DNA of 64,000 nt from a virus: IMG/VR virus record IMGVR_UViG_3300031787_000044, positions 1-64,000 of that record; one strand, written 5' to 3'. Under the pieces are notes generated by a model. The model was not told where the DNA came from. It did no database searches and saw nothing but the letters and a program-made list of their open reading frames with translations. Below are positions 15,438 to 27,000 of the stretch, in pieces (position 1 is the stretch's first letter; every line of letters begins with the position of its first letter). Both the position numbers and the translations under genes were made by a program.

Positions 15438-17105
15438 ATGACAATAATCACTAGTAAGTATAGGACGGACACAACTCGTCGTTTTGTAGACGACGTTTAT
15501 TCGAACGATTACTATCTTTTTATCTCTAGTGTTTCAAACACTACATTTTCAAACACAAATGACTCAAAGTTAACTTTTTTAGAAAAGACTTTGTTTGGAA
15601 AACAAATATTGCCAGAAAATGTTTTTTATATGATAAAGAATCATATATGGGTAACTGGTACAGTATACGAACAGTATGACGATAAGCAAGAAATATCGAA
15701 TAAAAAATATTACGCGGTCGTGTATCCGCAGAACAATGAAACCGGTGATTATAAGATATATAAGTGTTTGTTTAATAACTACGGAGAGCCTTCAACAAAT
15801 CCGCCGAACTATAATACCTCAACACCAAATCAAGTGTATGAAATGCCAGATGGATACGTTTGGAAATATCTATACACGATTAGCGTTTCTGACTTTGATA
15901 AGTATAATTCTAGAGGTTACATTCCGATATTTTTGTCTGAAGCAAACTCTTCTGTATCAGACACAAGCTCAGTAGATCAAATATTTGTAGAGAACCCAGC
16001 GGAAAATTCTGGATACGAAAAAGTTTTAGGAACGATAGATGAAGTTCTTGGTGGCACGCAAAATACCGTAACTATTATTCCTTCTGCAGCCGGAACTCTA
16101 AGCGCGATTGAAAACTACTATTCAGGTTACACATTCTATGTAACTAACGCAATAAATGAATCGCAAGTGTATGAAGTAGATAAGTATGTGTTTAATCCTT
16201 CTACTGGAAAGGCGATTATTACTTTAGTAGAAGGAATTCCTGTAGACGGTGTTCTAGTGAATTCGGCTGGTTTCATCTTACTTCCTAGAGTAGAAATAAG
16301 AGGGGATGGAACCGGCGCCGTCGCAATACCAAACGTTTCGACGAACGGAGTCATCACAAGTATTACTATTCTAAATAAAGGTTCTGGATATACAAGAGCT
16401 GTCGCAAGAGTTCCTGATCCATTTGCATTCGATCCAACAACTTTAAATTCTTTAGATGAAAGAGTGATACTAAGACCTGTTATATCTACACCTGGCGGAC
16501 ATGGATCTGATTTGGTTGATGAGTTATCATGCCGTCACGTTTTATTATACACAGAAATAACTCAAAACGATAATCTACTAATACCAACTACAAATGAGTA
16601 TCGTAGTGTAGGCGTGGTTAGAAACCCTGATTTTAAAGTTTTTCCTTATCCAACGGTGTTCGATAATCGTATAGAAGTTGCTTTGGATACTAATCCGTTT
16701 TTTGTAAATGAAACTGTGACGCAGATAGAAACAAGTAACACGAGCAGTATTTTCTTTAATGAAACTCGTTTTTCAGCAAAAGTTCACGCTGTTTCTGGAA
16801 ACTTTGCTTACCTAGCAGAATATTCCGGCCCGTTTCCGAACGACGTAGGAACATACGCAAATAATGATTTTAGTGATATATCTTTGGATGCTACTTTACC
16901 ACTAGTTTCTTCTCTGAACCAATTAGTCACGATAAATATAGATAATAACCCAAGCTATGGAAGTGGGTATAGTTCTACTTATCCTGGATTTAAATTATCG
17001 CCATATATTCAAAGAACCGGTGAAGTTTACTATATAAGTCAATTTCCTCCTATCACTAGAACAGCAAACGCAAGAGAACAGTATAAAATCGTTCTTGAAT
17101 TTTAA
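15438..17105 (+). CDS. gp8: Baseplate wedge subunit gp8
   Basis: This 555-residue protein has the gp8 features at both ends: IITSKYRTDTTRRFVDDVY with YYLFISSVS near the N-terminus, EMPDGYVWKYLYTIS about residue 140, and the C-terminal block GEVYYISQFPPITR followed by E-Q-Y-K-I-V-L-E-F. The last block corresponds to the family ending G-E-x-x-Y-x-x-x-R-P-P-I in T4 gp8. T4 gp8 has 334 residues; the extra 220 are an insertion of beta-rich sequence between about residues 175 and 420, including IEIRGDG-like and GSGYT motifs that also occur in neighbouring tail proteins. gp8 dimers attach to gp7 and gp10 in the wedge. The gene has its own late promoter. Confidence 0.87.
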   Translation: MTIITSKYRTDTTRRFVDDVYSNDYYLFISSVSNTTFSNTNDSKLTFLEKTLFGKQILPENVFYMIKNHIWVTGTVYEQYDDKQEISNKKYYAVVYPQNNETGDYKIYKCLFNNYGEPSTNPPNYNTSTPNQVYEMPDGYVWKYLYTISVSDFDKYNSRGYIPIFLSEANSSVSDTSSVDQIFVENPAENSGYEKVLGTIDEVLGGTQNTVTIIPSAAGTLSAIENYYSGYTFYVTNAINESQVYEVDKYVFNPSTGKAIITLVEGIPVDGVLVNSAGFILLPRVEIRGDGTGAVAIPNVSTNGVITSITILNKGSGYTRAVARVPDPFAFDPTTLNSLDERVILRPVISTPGGHGSDLVDELSCRHVLLYTEITQNDNLLIPTTNEYRSVGVVRNPDFKVFPYPTVFDNRIEVALDTNPFFVNETVTQIETSNTSSIFFNETRFSAKVHAVSGNFAYLAEYSGPFPNDVGTYANNDFSDISLDATLPLVSSLNQLVTINIDNNPSYGSGYSSTYPGFKLSPYIQRTGEVYYISQFPPITRTANAREQYKIVLEF

Positions 17106-17116
17106 GAGAGAAGCAG

Positions 17117-20100
17117 ATGCCAATTAATACAGATCTTAATGTTGACCCATACTTTGACGATTTCAGAGTAGAAAAGCAATTCTACAAAGTGTTGTTTAAG
17201 CCATCTTTTGCAGTTCAGGCAAGAGAGCTTACGCAGATGCAGACTATTCTCCAAAATCAAATAGAACAGTTTGGCGACAACATCTTCAAAGAAGGGTCGA
17301 TCATAAAGGGATGTAACTTTTCAGAGCTAGGTGACTTGAACTTTGTTAAGTTAACAGATAAGCCAAATTTTAATGTTGAATCTTACGTAGGGTTTTCAGA
17401 TACGGTAACTATAACTGGGCAGACCTTTACGAGAGATAATACGTTTGAATTAAGAGGTGCGGTCTCTGGTGTTACTGCAAGTGTAATTGCTGCGACTAGA
17501 GGATTTGAAACAAGAAACCCAGATTTAAATACCTTCTACATCAACTATACAACAACTTCTGCAGGAAATAAGACGTTCCAAACCGGTGAGCTTCTTAATA
17601 TCTGGAAGATAAGCACAGTTGAAGTTGGCACGAATATTAACAGAACAGAACAACTTGTCGACTCAATAAACGTAACGTCATTCTCAGGCGCCTTAGGAAA
17701 CTCATTCGGCCTAAGATCTGCACCAGGCGTTATATTCCAAAAAGGACACTTCCTCTTTGCTGAAGAGCAGTTAGTTATCGTTTCAAAGTATACGAACATT
17801 CCGGACAATGTTTCTATTGGATACTTGGTTGAAGAAAGACTTATAAATTCGTTCCAAGACAGTTCACTTCTTGATAACGCAAACGGGTCGTTTAACCAAA
17901 ACGCGCCTGGAGCTGATCGTCTTAAACTCATACCAGTTCTTACTGCGCTTCCTACAGACGTAGCAGATGGAGACACTACGTTCTTCACACTTAGCCGCTA
18001 TACAAATGGCAACGCTGTTACTCTAAGAGACGTATCCCAATATAATGCTCTTGGCGAAGAGATGGCTCGCCGCACATATGAAGAGTCTGGCGATTACATA
18101 GTTCGTGACTTCAAAACGAAAATAGTTAGAAGAGATGACGGTCTAAAAGCTTCTGTCGGCACAGGTCTTGCTTACGTTAAAGGTTACAGAATTGAAAACT
18201 TAGGCGAAGTTCTTCTAAACATTGATGATATAGCAAATACTTCGTTTGACGAAAGAACGAACCAAGCAATATCATATAAGTACGGCGGATATCTAGATCT
18301 CCTTGACACTGCAACCTCAGGAACAATAACTCTTGGTGATTTTTCAACAGTTACACTTAAAGATGAGACTGGGTCTAATGCTGGTACCGCAAGAGTTAGA
18401 AACGTCACAAACGATAAGATCTTTCTCTTTGACACTCGTTTCGTTGGAAGCAACACGATTAGAGACGTAGAAAGAATAGTCGGAAATACTGGATATCTTA
18501 CTGTAGCGAACAACTCTTTAATTAAAGAGACCTCAAGTGCTTCAATGATATTTGATACTGGAATGATAAGTGTAAAATCAACTAGTGGACACGTAATACC
18601 AGTTAGAACATCCAGATCGTTGACTGGCCTTTCTGGAACAACTGTCACGATATCTCCAGCGTCAGGAGAAGATTTTAGTCTAAGTAACGATGACATACTA
18701 TTTGTAGACGGAACGAATGTTAAGATTGATGTTGTAAGCAGCACGATCGTCGGCGCCGATCTAGTCTTAACACTAGCAAGTGCTCCATCTTCAACGGCTA
18801 CAGTATATTTCAATAAGAGAGTAGTCAACGTAAATCCTTTCACGAAGATAAACGAAGATCTATATGTTAAGTGTACGTTTGCGAACAGTGATATCTCAAC
18901 GACGGCAAAATATAACCTAGGTTTCCCAGATGTTTACGAAGTGGTAAGTATTACGGACTCTGCAAATAACGATGTGACTACTAGCTTTAGATTAAGATCA
19001 AATCAAAAAGATAACTACTACGATCACTCATACATAGAATATATCCAGGGAAGACCCGCTCCTTCGGATGGGGATATGACTGTTCATATGAAGGCTTTTA
19101 AATTAAATGATACTTCAGGAAGTTATTTCTTTACTGTAGATAGTTACCCAGTATCGTTCCCTAGAAATAAGATACCTCTGTATGTTTCACCGTCAGGCGC
19201 ATCATACAATCTTAGGGACTCACTAGATTTCAGACCGCATGCAGAACCTCTATCTCCAGCAACATATGCTAACGCCGCTTCACTCGCGACAGCGCCAACG
19301 GTAAGCGATTCTTCAACTGGAGTTAACGTATCACCAACGTTCTCAGCGTCACACCAAATTATCACTCCGGCTCTAAATCAGTTCGGGTCACTAAACTATG
19401 AGTTTTTCTTTAACAGAACGGATCTTGTAACTGTAGACTCTTACGGATCTATAAGTATAGTAAAAGGCGTTGAAGCAGAAAAATCGCTTCCTCCAAGCGT
19501 GGTTAGCGACCAAATTGCTATAGCTGAAATATACGTGCCAGGAAATCCTGCACTAACTCCAGATGAAGCAGACTCAAGTAGTAAGCCACAGTATAGGGTT
19601 TCAACTCGTCTTAAAGGAACTAAATCCTATAAGATGAAAGATATCCAAAACATAGAAGAAAAATTAGATGCTCTAAAATACTACGTTCTTCTATCATCTC
19701 TCGAAGCTGAAACGAAAAATCTTAATGTAACTGATGAAAACGGCTTAACTAGATTTAAGAATGGAATTATAGTAGATCCGTTCAACGATCTTAATATTGC
19801 AAATCTTGAAGATACTGAATATAACGCAGCGTTGGACTTTACAGAAAAGTCTCTAATGCCGTCAGTGAAAACATTTCCTATTAATATGGTATATCATTCA
19901 TCGTCTTCGGCAACTCTCTTTCCATCAGAGTCAAATGTTAAGGTCGCGACTCTTCAGAGAAACGCAGATGTTTCGATCATAGCACAACCATACGCAACAG
20001 AATTTAGAAATTGCGTAAGTAACTTCTATAGTTACAAGGGTGTTGGTAATCTCGTTCCTGAGTTTGACACAGTGTATGATACGGTCACGAACCCTGTGAA

Positions 20101-22489
20101 TGCGGACATAGATCTTGTCACTCCATTCCAACAATTTTCTGATGCGATACAAGAGTTTATACCTTTAACATCTACAAGTAGTGAACTCATAGCTTCAGAA
20201 ACTTTAGATCCTGGTAGACGCGGATTCCTTGGAATCTTTGGCCGAAGAAATGCGGTAGTTGAAGACACCTTTAGAGACACAACTAGAACCGTCCAGGTTA
20301 CGGGTCAACAAGTAAACGAGCAGAGAGTTGGAGATTTTGTAACCAACTTTAGTTTCGAACCATATATGAGAGCAAGAGATGTTAACATATATGTCTCGGG
20401 TCTGAGACCAAACACACAACATTATTTCTTCTTTGATGAAAGAGATGTTAATATACACGTGTCTCCAGGAAGCGCGGTTGATGGCGCAGACAATGTTACT
20501 CGCCTTGGTGCTAAAGGCGACGCAGTATTATCTGATGCAAACGGTGTATTAAGAGCAGTGTTCAGCTTACCTGAAGCAACGTTCTTCGTCGGTGATAGAA
20601 AGCTAGAGATCGCTGACGTGGATCAATACGCATCTATCGAAAGTGGTGGAACCTCTTACTCTGTTTTAACATATAGAGCATATAACTTCTCTGTAGAAAA
20701 AGCATCGTTCACTCTAACGACTAGAACACCAGAATCCTTTGTAACCGAAGTTGTTACAGAGAGAAACGTGACTCGTAGAGGAAGACCTACTGGAGGAAAG
20801 GATCCAATTGCCCAAACATTCTTTACCAAAAAAGGTATGGGTCTAGGATCAAACACGGTGTTCATATCAAAAGTAGATCTGTACTTTAAGAGAAAGAGCA
20901 CTATCAACGGCGTCACCGTAGAACTTAGAGAAGTTGTAAATGGGTATCCATCATATACGGTTATACCTTTCTCAAAAGTACACCTTACTCCTGCTCAAGT
21001 TTCTACATCAGACGACGCTTCGGTCACAACTACAGTTACTTTCCCAGCACCAATAAGATTAGATGTAGAAAAAGAATACGCGCTTGTCATAATGCCAGAT
21101 GCATCGGATCCTGACTACCTAGTCTTTACTTCTAAGGTCGGCGGAACAAACCTAACACCTGGCGCAAACCTAGGTCTTCCTGTCGTTCAAGACTGGGGTG
21201 ACGGTGTTCTATTCACTTCTACAAATGGAACTGCATGGAAATCGTATCAAGATGAAGACCTTAAGTTTAATCTATACCGCCACAACTTTAATGCTCCTGC
21301 CGGATCAGTTACTTTTATAAATGACAATAACGAGTTTATTACAACGCAAAACAACATTGGAAGATTCCAAGTAGGTGAGGTGGTCTATAAGTTAGAGACC
21401 GCGGATGCGTCAACTTCAAATACTGTTAGTGTTGTAGCTGGCAATAATCAAATTACTGGAACTAACATGGACACCACGTACTCAAGCGGAGATTACATAC
21501 TGCTTGATAACGGATCTACGAACAAGCAGATCTTTAGAGTACAGAGCTCAAACACCACTGTTGTTGTATCTGATAGGCCGGCTGCGTTTACAGATTCTAT
21601 CGCCGCATACCCAATAACATTTGGAACTCTAACTCATTATGACTTCAGGTATCCGAATTTCATAATGCTTGAAAAATCAAGCGCGACATCCACTCGAAAG
21701 TTTGCCGCTGGAAATACTCTGTATGGGTTCGATAGCGGGACTGAGAGTACGGTCGTGTCTGTTGATAACGCAGAATATAGTTATATCCAGCCTATGATCA
21801 TGAGAACTGATGATAGTGTAACTAGAACTGCTCTAAGTGGAACATTCGTAGATCCAAACAATACTTCAAATATATACACAAAGAACATGCTGTTTAATGA
21901 TAAGGTCACGTTTGGCGAAAACGGCATGGTAGTATTTAGTAAGTCAAACGATCCTGATAGAAACAAAGGATTGAAACTTACGGTATCAATGACGAATGGC
22001 GGTAATACAACATCGTCGCCGTTCATAGATGTTGAAACCGCAACGTTACTTGCTTATCAGTGGAAGATAAGTAACAGCGCGGCTAATACTTCTAAGTATG
22101 TTTCAAAAACCGTTCAGCTGGCCGAAAATCTCGACGCAGAAGATTTTAAACTCTACGTTACTGGTTATAGACCAAACGGAACTAATATAAAAGCTTTTAT
22201 TAAAGTTCAGTCTCCAACAGACCCCGCTGTTTTTGAAACTAACGATTGGATAGAATTAGAACTCGTAAGTGGTGTTAATACATTCTCGTCGTTAAGCAAT
22301 ACTTCAGACTTTAGAGAGTTTGAATTTGGAGTTTCAGACGCGAATAAAACACTAGGAGTGCTAACTTATACCAATTCGTTTGGAACGTTTGAAGGATATA
22401 GAAAGTTTGCTATTAAGATAGAGCTATATTCAGAAAATATATTTAAAGCACCAAGACTTCTTGATTACAGAGGGATATCACTAACATGA
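17117..22489 (+). CDS. Very large virion structural protein with DUF4815 N-terminus
   Basis: At 1790 residues this is the largest gene in the window. The N-terminus (NTDLNVDPYFDDFRVEKQFY, then KVLFKPSFAVQARELTQMQ and ILQNQIEQFGDNIF) is the recognisable start of DUF4815, found in large structural proteins of marine T4-like phages. The rest is a succession of Thr/Ser/Asn-rich beta domains. Around residues 1040-1330 there is a fibre-like segment with FEPYMRARDVNIYVSGLRPN and PIAQTFFTKKGMGLGS, a second motif common to these proteins. No membrane segment or signal peptide is present. It follows gp8, where T4 carries gp9-gp12, and is the best candidate for a peripheral baseplate or fibre-bearing protein replacing those genes. 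No enzymatic motif is visible. Confidence 0.85.
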   Translation: MPINTDLNVDPYFDDFRVEKQFYKVLFKPSFAVQARELTQMQTILQNQIEQFGDNIFKEGSIIKGCNFSELGDLNFVKLTDKPNFNVESYVGFSDTVTITGQTFTRDNTFELRGAVSGVTASVIAATRGFETRNPDLNTFYINYTTTSAGNKTFQTGELLNIWKISTVEVGTNINRTEQLVDSINVTSFSGALGNSFGLRSAPGVIFQKGHFLFAEEQLVIVSKYTNIPDNVSIGYLVEERLINSFQDSSLLDNANGSFNQNAPGADRLKLIPVLTALPTDVADGDTTFFTLSRYTNGNAVTLRDVSQYNALGEEMARRTYEESGDYIVRDFKTKIVRRDDGLKASVGTGLAYVKGYRIENLGEVLLNIDDIANTSFDERTNQAISYKYGGYLDLLDTATSGTITLGDFSTVTLKDETGSNAGTARVRNVTNDKIFLFDTRFVGSNTIRDVERIVGNTGYLTVANNSLIKETSSASMIFDTGMISVKSTSGHVIPVRTSRSLTGLSGTTVTISPASGEDFSLSNDDILFVDGTNVKIDVVSSTIVGADLVLTLASAPSSTATVYFNKRVVNVNPFTKINEDLYVKCTFANSDISTTAKYNLGFPDVYEVVSITDSANNDVTTSFRLRSNQKDNYYDHSYIEYIQGRPAPSDGDMTVHMKAFKLNDTSGSYFFTVDSYPVSFPRNKIPLYVSPSGASYNLRDSLDFRPHAEPLSPATYANAASLATAPTVSDSSTGVNVSPTFSASHQIITPALNQFGSLNYEFFFNRTDLVTVDSYGSISIVKGVEAEKSLPPSVVSDQIAIAEIYVPGNPALTPDEADSSSKPQYRVSTRLKGTKSYKMKDIQNIEEKLDALKYYVLLSSLEAETKNLNVTDENGLTRFKNGIIVDPFNDLNIANLEDTEYNAALDFTEKSLMPSVKTFPINMVYHSSSSATLFPSESNVKVATLQRNADVSIIAQPYATEFRNCVSNFYSYKGVGNLVPEFDTVYDTVTNPVNADIDLVTPFQQFSDAIQEFIPLTSTSSELIASETLDPGRRGFLGIFGRRNAVVEDTFRDTTRTVQVTGQQVNEQRVGDFVTNFSFEPYMRARDVNIYVSGLRPNTQHYFFFDERDVNIHVSPGSAVDGADNVTRLGAKGDAVLSDANGVLRAVFSLPEATFFVGDRKLEIADVDQYASIESGGTSYSVLTYRAYNFSVEKASFTLTTRTPESFVTEVVTERNVTRRGRPTGGKDPIAQTFFTKKGMGLGSNTVFISKVDLYFKRKSTINGVTVELREVVNGYPSYTVIPFSKVHLTPAQVSTSDDASVTTTVTFPAPIRLDVEKEYALVIMPDASDPDYLVFTSKVGGTNLTPGANLGLPVVQDWGDGVLFTSTNGTAWKSYQDEDLKFNLYRHNFNAPAGSVTFINDNNEFITTQNNIGRFQVGEVVYKLETADASTSNTVSVVAGNNQITGTNMDTTYSSGDYILLDNGSTNKQIFRVQSSNTTVVVSDRPAAFTDSIAAYPITFGTLTHYDFRYPNFIMLEKSSATSTRKFAAGNTLYGFDSGTESTVVSVDNAEYSYIQPMIMRTDDSVTRTALSGTFVDPNNTSNIYTKNMLFNDKVTFGENGMVVFSKSNDPDRNKGLKLTVSMTNGGNTTSSPFIDVETATLLAYQWKISNSAANTSKYVSKTVQLAENLDAEDFKLYVTGYRPNGTNIKAFIKVQSPTDPAVFETNDWIELELVSGVNTFSSLSNTSDFREFEFGVSDANKTLGVLTYTNSFGTFEGYRKFAIKIELYSENIFKAPRLLDYRGISLT

Positions 22490-22668
22490 ATCTTGTAAGA
22501 GACGAAAAAACTGGAGCTCTCCTAAACAACGATGTTACATCTCTTAATAAATATAAATTAGAAAGAGATAGAATTCGAAAAATGGACTTACTTTCAAAAG
22601 AAGTTAAAGAGATAAGAAAAATTTTGAGTTCAGTTTGCGAAAGACTCGATAAGATAGAAAGCGTGTAA
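22486..22668 (+). CDS. Small coiled-coil protein
   Basis: A 60-residue ORF whose ATG overlaps the stop of the giant DUF4815 gene (ATGA). The N-terminal part MNLVRDEKTGALLNND is followed by one charged helix (KYKLERDRIRKMDLLSKEVK onward) ending ERLDKIESV with a heptad-like spacing of Leu/Ile. Comparable small proteins in this position occur in related marine phages, as far as I remember, but no function is known. Overlap on the left and a four-base gap to the next fibre gene show it is translated with them, so it may be a fibre assembly helper or joining peptide. Confidence 0.75.
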   Translation: MNLVRDEKTGALLNNDVTSLNKYKLERDRIRKMDLLSKEVKEIRKILSSVCERLDKIESV

Positions 22669-22671
22669 GAC

Positions 22672-23853
22672 ATGGCAAAACCAGGTTTAAGTAATATAGT
22701 AACTACGCAAACTTTTCAAACGTGGTTGGATACAACCAACGATATGGTTGACATAATGAAAGCAGACGCCATGACAGCGTCTGCTCTAGGCGATACCGCA
22801 TCAGGAAACTCAACGCTAATAGGAAGTTTTACCGCTAACAATATAATAGCATTCGACTTGCTGAGAGTTGATTCCATATCTCCAAAATTAGGATCTTCCA
22901 CTGTAGGTTTTAATAATCCAATTTCCGTCACATCTTCAACGCAGACCGCCGCAACTGTAATCAGTACAAACGGTGCCAGAATAAACTACTCTTCTGGTTC
23001 TTCAACGTGGAGAACTGGATTTGAAGATACAACTACGAATAATTTTATTATTGATAACGGTGCTGGTACTACAAAACTATCTTTAACTCCAACTGGAAAT
23101 CTTACAATCGCAGGAACCTTTAATGCGGTTGGCGGTATAGTTGCGGGAGCAGGAGGCCTAGTTGGAAATCTAACTGGCAACGTAACTGGAAACGTAACCG
23201 GTAATTTAACTGGCAACGTAACTGGAACTGTTAGCTCGCTAAGTAATCATACGACCGATAACTTGACTGAAGGAACAAACAGTTTATACTTCACAAACGC
23301 GCGCGCAAGAAATGCTATAAGCGCTAGTGGTATTCTATCTTATGATTCATCGACTGGCGTTATGACTCTAACGAATTCTACCGTGCGAGGGCTGCTGAGC
23401 GCAGGAACTGGCGTAACGTATGATAACACAACTGGAATCATATCCATAGGTCAGGCCGTAGCTACAACGAGCAACGTTACCTTTGCAAACCTAACCACGA
23501 CAGGTACTATTACATCTACTGGTGCTATATCTTCAAACGGCGACGTTACTGCATTTGCGTCTTCTTCTGATATACGTAAGAAAGAAAACATAAACAGAAT
23601 TGACAACGCATTAGAAAGAGTACTAAGCGTAGGCGGTTACACGTATAATTTTATTGGCGACGATAGACGCATAACCGGTGTCATAGCCCAAGAGATCGAA
23701 ACAATATTGCCTGAGGCGGTATATGAGATAGACGATCCAAAATTTGGTTCAAAAACAAAAGCAGTACGTTATGGAAACATAGTTGGTCTTCTAATAGAAG
23801 CAATAAAAGAACTTAAGAGTGAACTCGACAGTATAAAGGAAAGTTCCAAATGA
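22672..23853 (+). CDS. Tail fibre with C-terminal S74 intramolecular chaperone
   Basis: This 393-residue fibre has an N-terminal helical attachment region (TFQTWLDTTNDMVDIMKAD), a beta-strand shaft with low-complexity N-L-T-G-N-V-T-G repeats (about residues 165-190), a DNLTEGTNSLYFTNARAR motif frequent in phage fibres, and a C-terminal S74 domain. The last has SSDIRKKENINRIDNALE with the expected Ser and Lys of the self-cleaving dyad, then GVIAQEIETILPEAV and a terminal coiled coil (IEAIKELKSELDSI). S74 domains trimerise the fibre, then cut themselves off. It closes the operon that starts at gp8. Confidence 0.88.
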   Translation: MAKPGLSNIVTTQTFQTWLDTTNDMVDIMKADAMTASALGDTASGNSTLIGSFTANNIIAFDLLRVDSISPKLGSSTVGFNNPISVTSSTQTAATVISTNGARINYSSGSSTWRTGFEDTTTNNFIIDNGAGTTKLSLTPTGNLTIAGTFNAVGGIVAGAGGLVGNLTGNVTGNVTGNLTGNVTGTVSSLSNHTTDNLTEGTNSLYFTNARARNAISASGILSYDSSTGVMTLTNSTVRGLLSAGTGVTYDNTTGIISIGQAVATTSNVTFANLTTTGTITSTGAISSNGDVTAFASSSDIRKKENINRIDNALERVLSVGGYTYNFIGDDRRITGVIAQEIETILPEAVYEIDDPKFGSKTKAVRYGNIVGLLIEAIKELKSELDSIKESSK

Positions 23854-24031
23854 TGATTACTGCTACGATCTATTAGTACAATATGACAATTAGTTGGCTG
23901 AGTAAAAATAAAAAAGTGCATGATCGTAAATTTATGAAAAAAGTGTCTAAGAATCGGGTGTATCTTATAATTCATCAAGCTTTTCGTAATAGGGCTTAAA
24001 ATTATAACTCTTAAACCATCCTGCATCTTTT
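23854..24031 (+). other. Noncoding gap between two fibre operons
   Basis: I see no clear gene or terminator in this AT-rich gap. A 38-codon plus-strand ORF (23883-23999) lacks a ribosome site, and an overlapping minus-strand ORF is a hydrophobic low-quality frame. The gap ends in the late promoter at 24032. Confidence 0.5.
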
Positions 24032-24039
24032 TATAAATA
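24032..24039 (+). promoter_or_regulatory. T4-type late promoter of the first fibre cassette
   Basis: Exact TATAAATA preceded by T-rich sequence, 24 bases before the ATG of the beta-helix fibre gene, with an AAAGAGG ribosome site between. Confidence 0.85.
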
Positions 24040-24063
24040 GAAAGAAAAAGAGGTTAAACGAAT

Positions 24064-27000
24064 ATGACAAAAATTTCAGATCTTGATGGGATTTCAGGCG
24101 ATAAGACGAAATCAAGAGATCTCTTTGTCGTTGTTAACTTGGATCAAGGTGATGATGGCACAAAGAACATCACCCGCGCAGAACTCATAAATTCTTTAGA
24201 AGAAGAAGTATTTGATAATATCAAGATAGAAGGCGGTTATATTAGAGATATTCCTATAACCGATCCAAACATAACGGTTACCGAAACTCTATCTGGCGAT
24301 ATAGCTCCTACTGATTATTTCTACTTAAAGGACATATCTTCAGGAACTACTGTTGCGTTTTCTTACTCGCAGCTATACAACGAGATCGCAAAGTCTTCAA
24401 AGAAGGCTAGAAAGATATATGTAAGCGTTGAAGGTGATGACGATAACATAGGTAGTTATCTAGCTCCGGTAGCAACTCTTGAAAGAGCCGTTCGTATTGC
24501 TCAGGAAGCTTCCGAAGAAGTTGCACCAGGTTTATTAGGAAGACGAATAGTCAACATCACGGTTCATCCAGGAACGTATTATACAAACGGTGAGTTAGCG
24601 TTACCGGACTTCTGTTCAATAGTTTCATCGACTGGCCAGTACACTACAAATATTGTAATGAACCCTGGATACGAGTCAAAGAATTGCATTCTCTTAGGAT
24701 CTGGGTGCTATGCGCAAGGATTTTCTTTCTTTAATCTTAAAGTAGATAACTTTGATTATCCTAGTTCTGGTTTTGCGTATGCGTTTAGACCTGGCGCAAG
24801 AATTACTAGATCACCTTACGTTAGAGACTCAAGCCAGATCTCAAACTACTTTGAAAGAGAGATACCACCTCTCTTAAATCCGTTTAACAGCCGAGGAACG
24901 ATTGAAGACCTCGGATTCGAACTTACAGTTTCAAACGTTTCATCGAATACTGATTTCCAAGTTGGAGACTCGATAGAAACTAGCGATGGCGTAACTGGAT
25001 TTATTTCAAGAGTTGAAGAGATTGGAACTGGAACTATATATGTTAGAAATAATAATGTAGATTTCACGGCCAATACAACAATCACGACATCGTCGGGCGG
25101 CACCGCAACAATAACTGTCGTTGGAGAAGAAGACTTTCCAAACAAGAACGTAGGTCGTGGAGGTGGGACGATACTCGCCGACCGAGCAGTTGTTGACCCA
25201 GATTCTATATTTCCATATATACTATGCTTTGGCGCTACTCCTCGTACTCAGAACGGTCTAGGATACGTTGCAAAGAACGGCGCTGGCATTAATGGTATCT
25301 CTTCTCTATCTATATTTTCTAGATGCGCGTTCTATGCGTTAGACGGTGGACAGATAACACTTAACAACTCCGGAACTCAGTTCGGCGACATCTCTATGAG
25401 AGCAAAGGGAACCACTCCTGTGTTCAATCCTAGAGAGACATCAGTAACTAGAGTTGCGAACGTAGAGCTAGCCGATACAATTATAAACTCATCAAACACC
25501 GTGATAGACGACCTATGGGAGTATTTAACGGACACTCTAGGATTCCAGGGGTACGACTCCGAAAAATGTAAGAGAGACACCAGATACATTCTAGAGGGTG
25601 TAGGGAACGATCTCGTACTAGGAACAAACTATTGGGCGGTTGTAAATGGAATTTCTTATAGAAGAGCAAGTTCTAGCATTGTAATTAGCAGCCAGCTCAC
25701 AGAAACATCTGGAGCAATATCTTTTCTAAAATCTTCGGTTCAGAACCTTCTCGAGGATGCAACTAGCGTTTCTAGAACAAACGCTGCTTTTGATGAAATT
25801 ATAGATATCCTGACGAATGGAACCGGAAACGCGAATGCTCTTACATTCACGAATACCGGAGTCACAAACCACGCAATAGCCAGAGATCTGTTGGTAGCTA
25901 ATAAAACTAAAATACAAAACGATCTGATTACTTGGATAAACACAAATTATCCTTCTCTTGTGTATAACCAAACGACTTGCAGAAGAGACACCGGGTACGT
26001 AATAGACGCGTTAACACACGATTTAAACTATAACACAAACACTGCTACTATACTCAATGCTGAGGCTTATTTTGTTGGTACATCAAGCCAACTTCCTTTA
26101 AACCAAAGAGAACCAACCGCCGCGGCATGGAACAGACTTGGTGAGATATGCTCATCAATAATGTTGGGTACGTATACAGGACAGAGCACGGCCCCAGGTA
26201 TTGCTTCTCAGAACGAAGCAAACAGATGTATAGAACTAGCTAATATCTTAAGAAATGTTATAAAGTATAACTCTCTTACTTATTTACCAGCTGCTGAGGA
26301 ACCGGATCTGTCTTGGGTAAATAATACTTTCTCCAACAGCCGAGAAATAATAAACGATAATATCACAAATCTGCAGAAAACCACGATCGCATATGTAAAT
26401 TCTGAGTATGACTTTATCGATGAAAATCTTACAAGAAGAGACGCTCTGAACTTCTTACGTTCCATCACTAATGACTTTAGAGAAGGAACACAAACAGGTA
26501 CTCGCATCTTTACAGCTGGGCTCTTTAATTATAGAGGAAGACATGTTTTCTCTGTATTTAATCCAACTACCATTGGATTGAACTACATTGGAAGTGTGGC
26601 CGGGCCAAATACAACGAATTTACCGGCCGGATCTACAGTCGAGATTAATGACGCATATATCGTATATTCTAGCATAGCAAATATATACGATGGAACCATT
26701 TACTATTGGAACGGTTCTGCTTGGACTTCTGATGGTGCAAATGATATATCTCTCTTAAACGCTTTCACAAATTCGTGGGATCGTATGAGAGATACTATTA
26801 AGAGCCAGTTCTCTCTAACTGCTGGCGAAGAAGCGATGCTTGACGGTCTTATCGATGATGTTCTAATAGCAAGTGTAAGAAATCCTCTTATCATTAACTT
26901 TGGAAGCTTAGTAGAAAGTCTATCTCACCAGTTTAACCTTGCTAGCGCTGGTGTTAACGTAAACGCGCTTCCTCTAAACTTTAGAAGACTAGGACAGCCG

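Noticed and set aside
23883-23999. 38-codon plus ORF and overlapping 85-codon minus ORF (23769-24026)
   Set aside because: Neither has a ribosome site or recognisable motif; the minus frame runs into the fibre gene and the plus frame sits just upstream of a promoter. The plus ORF cannot be excluded entirely.
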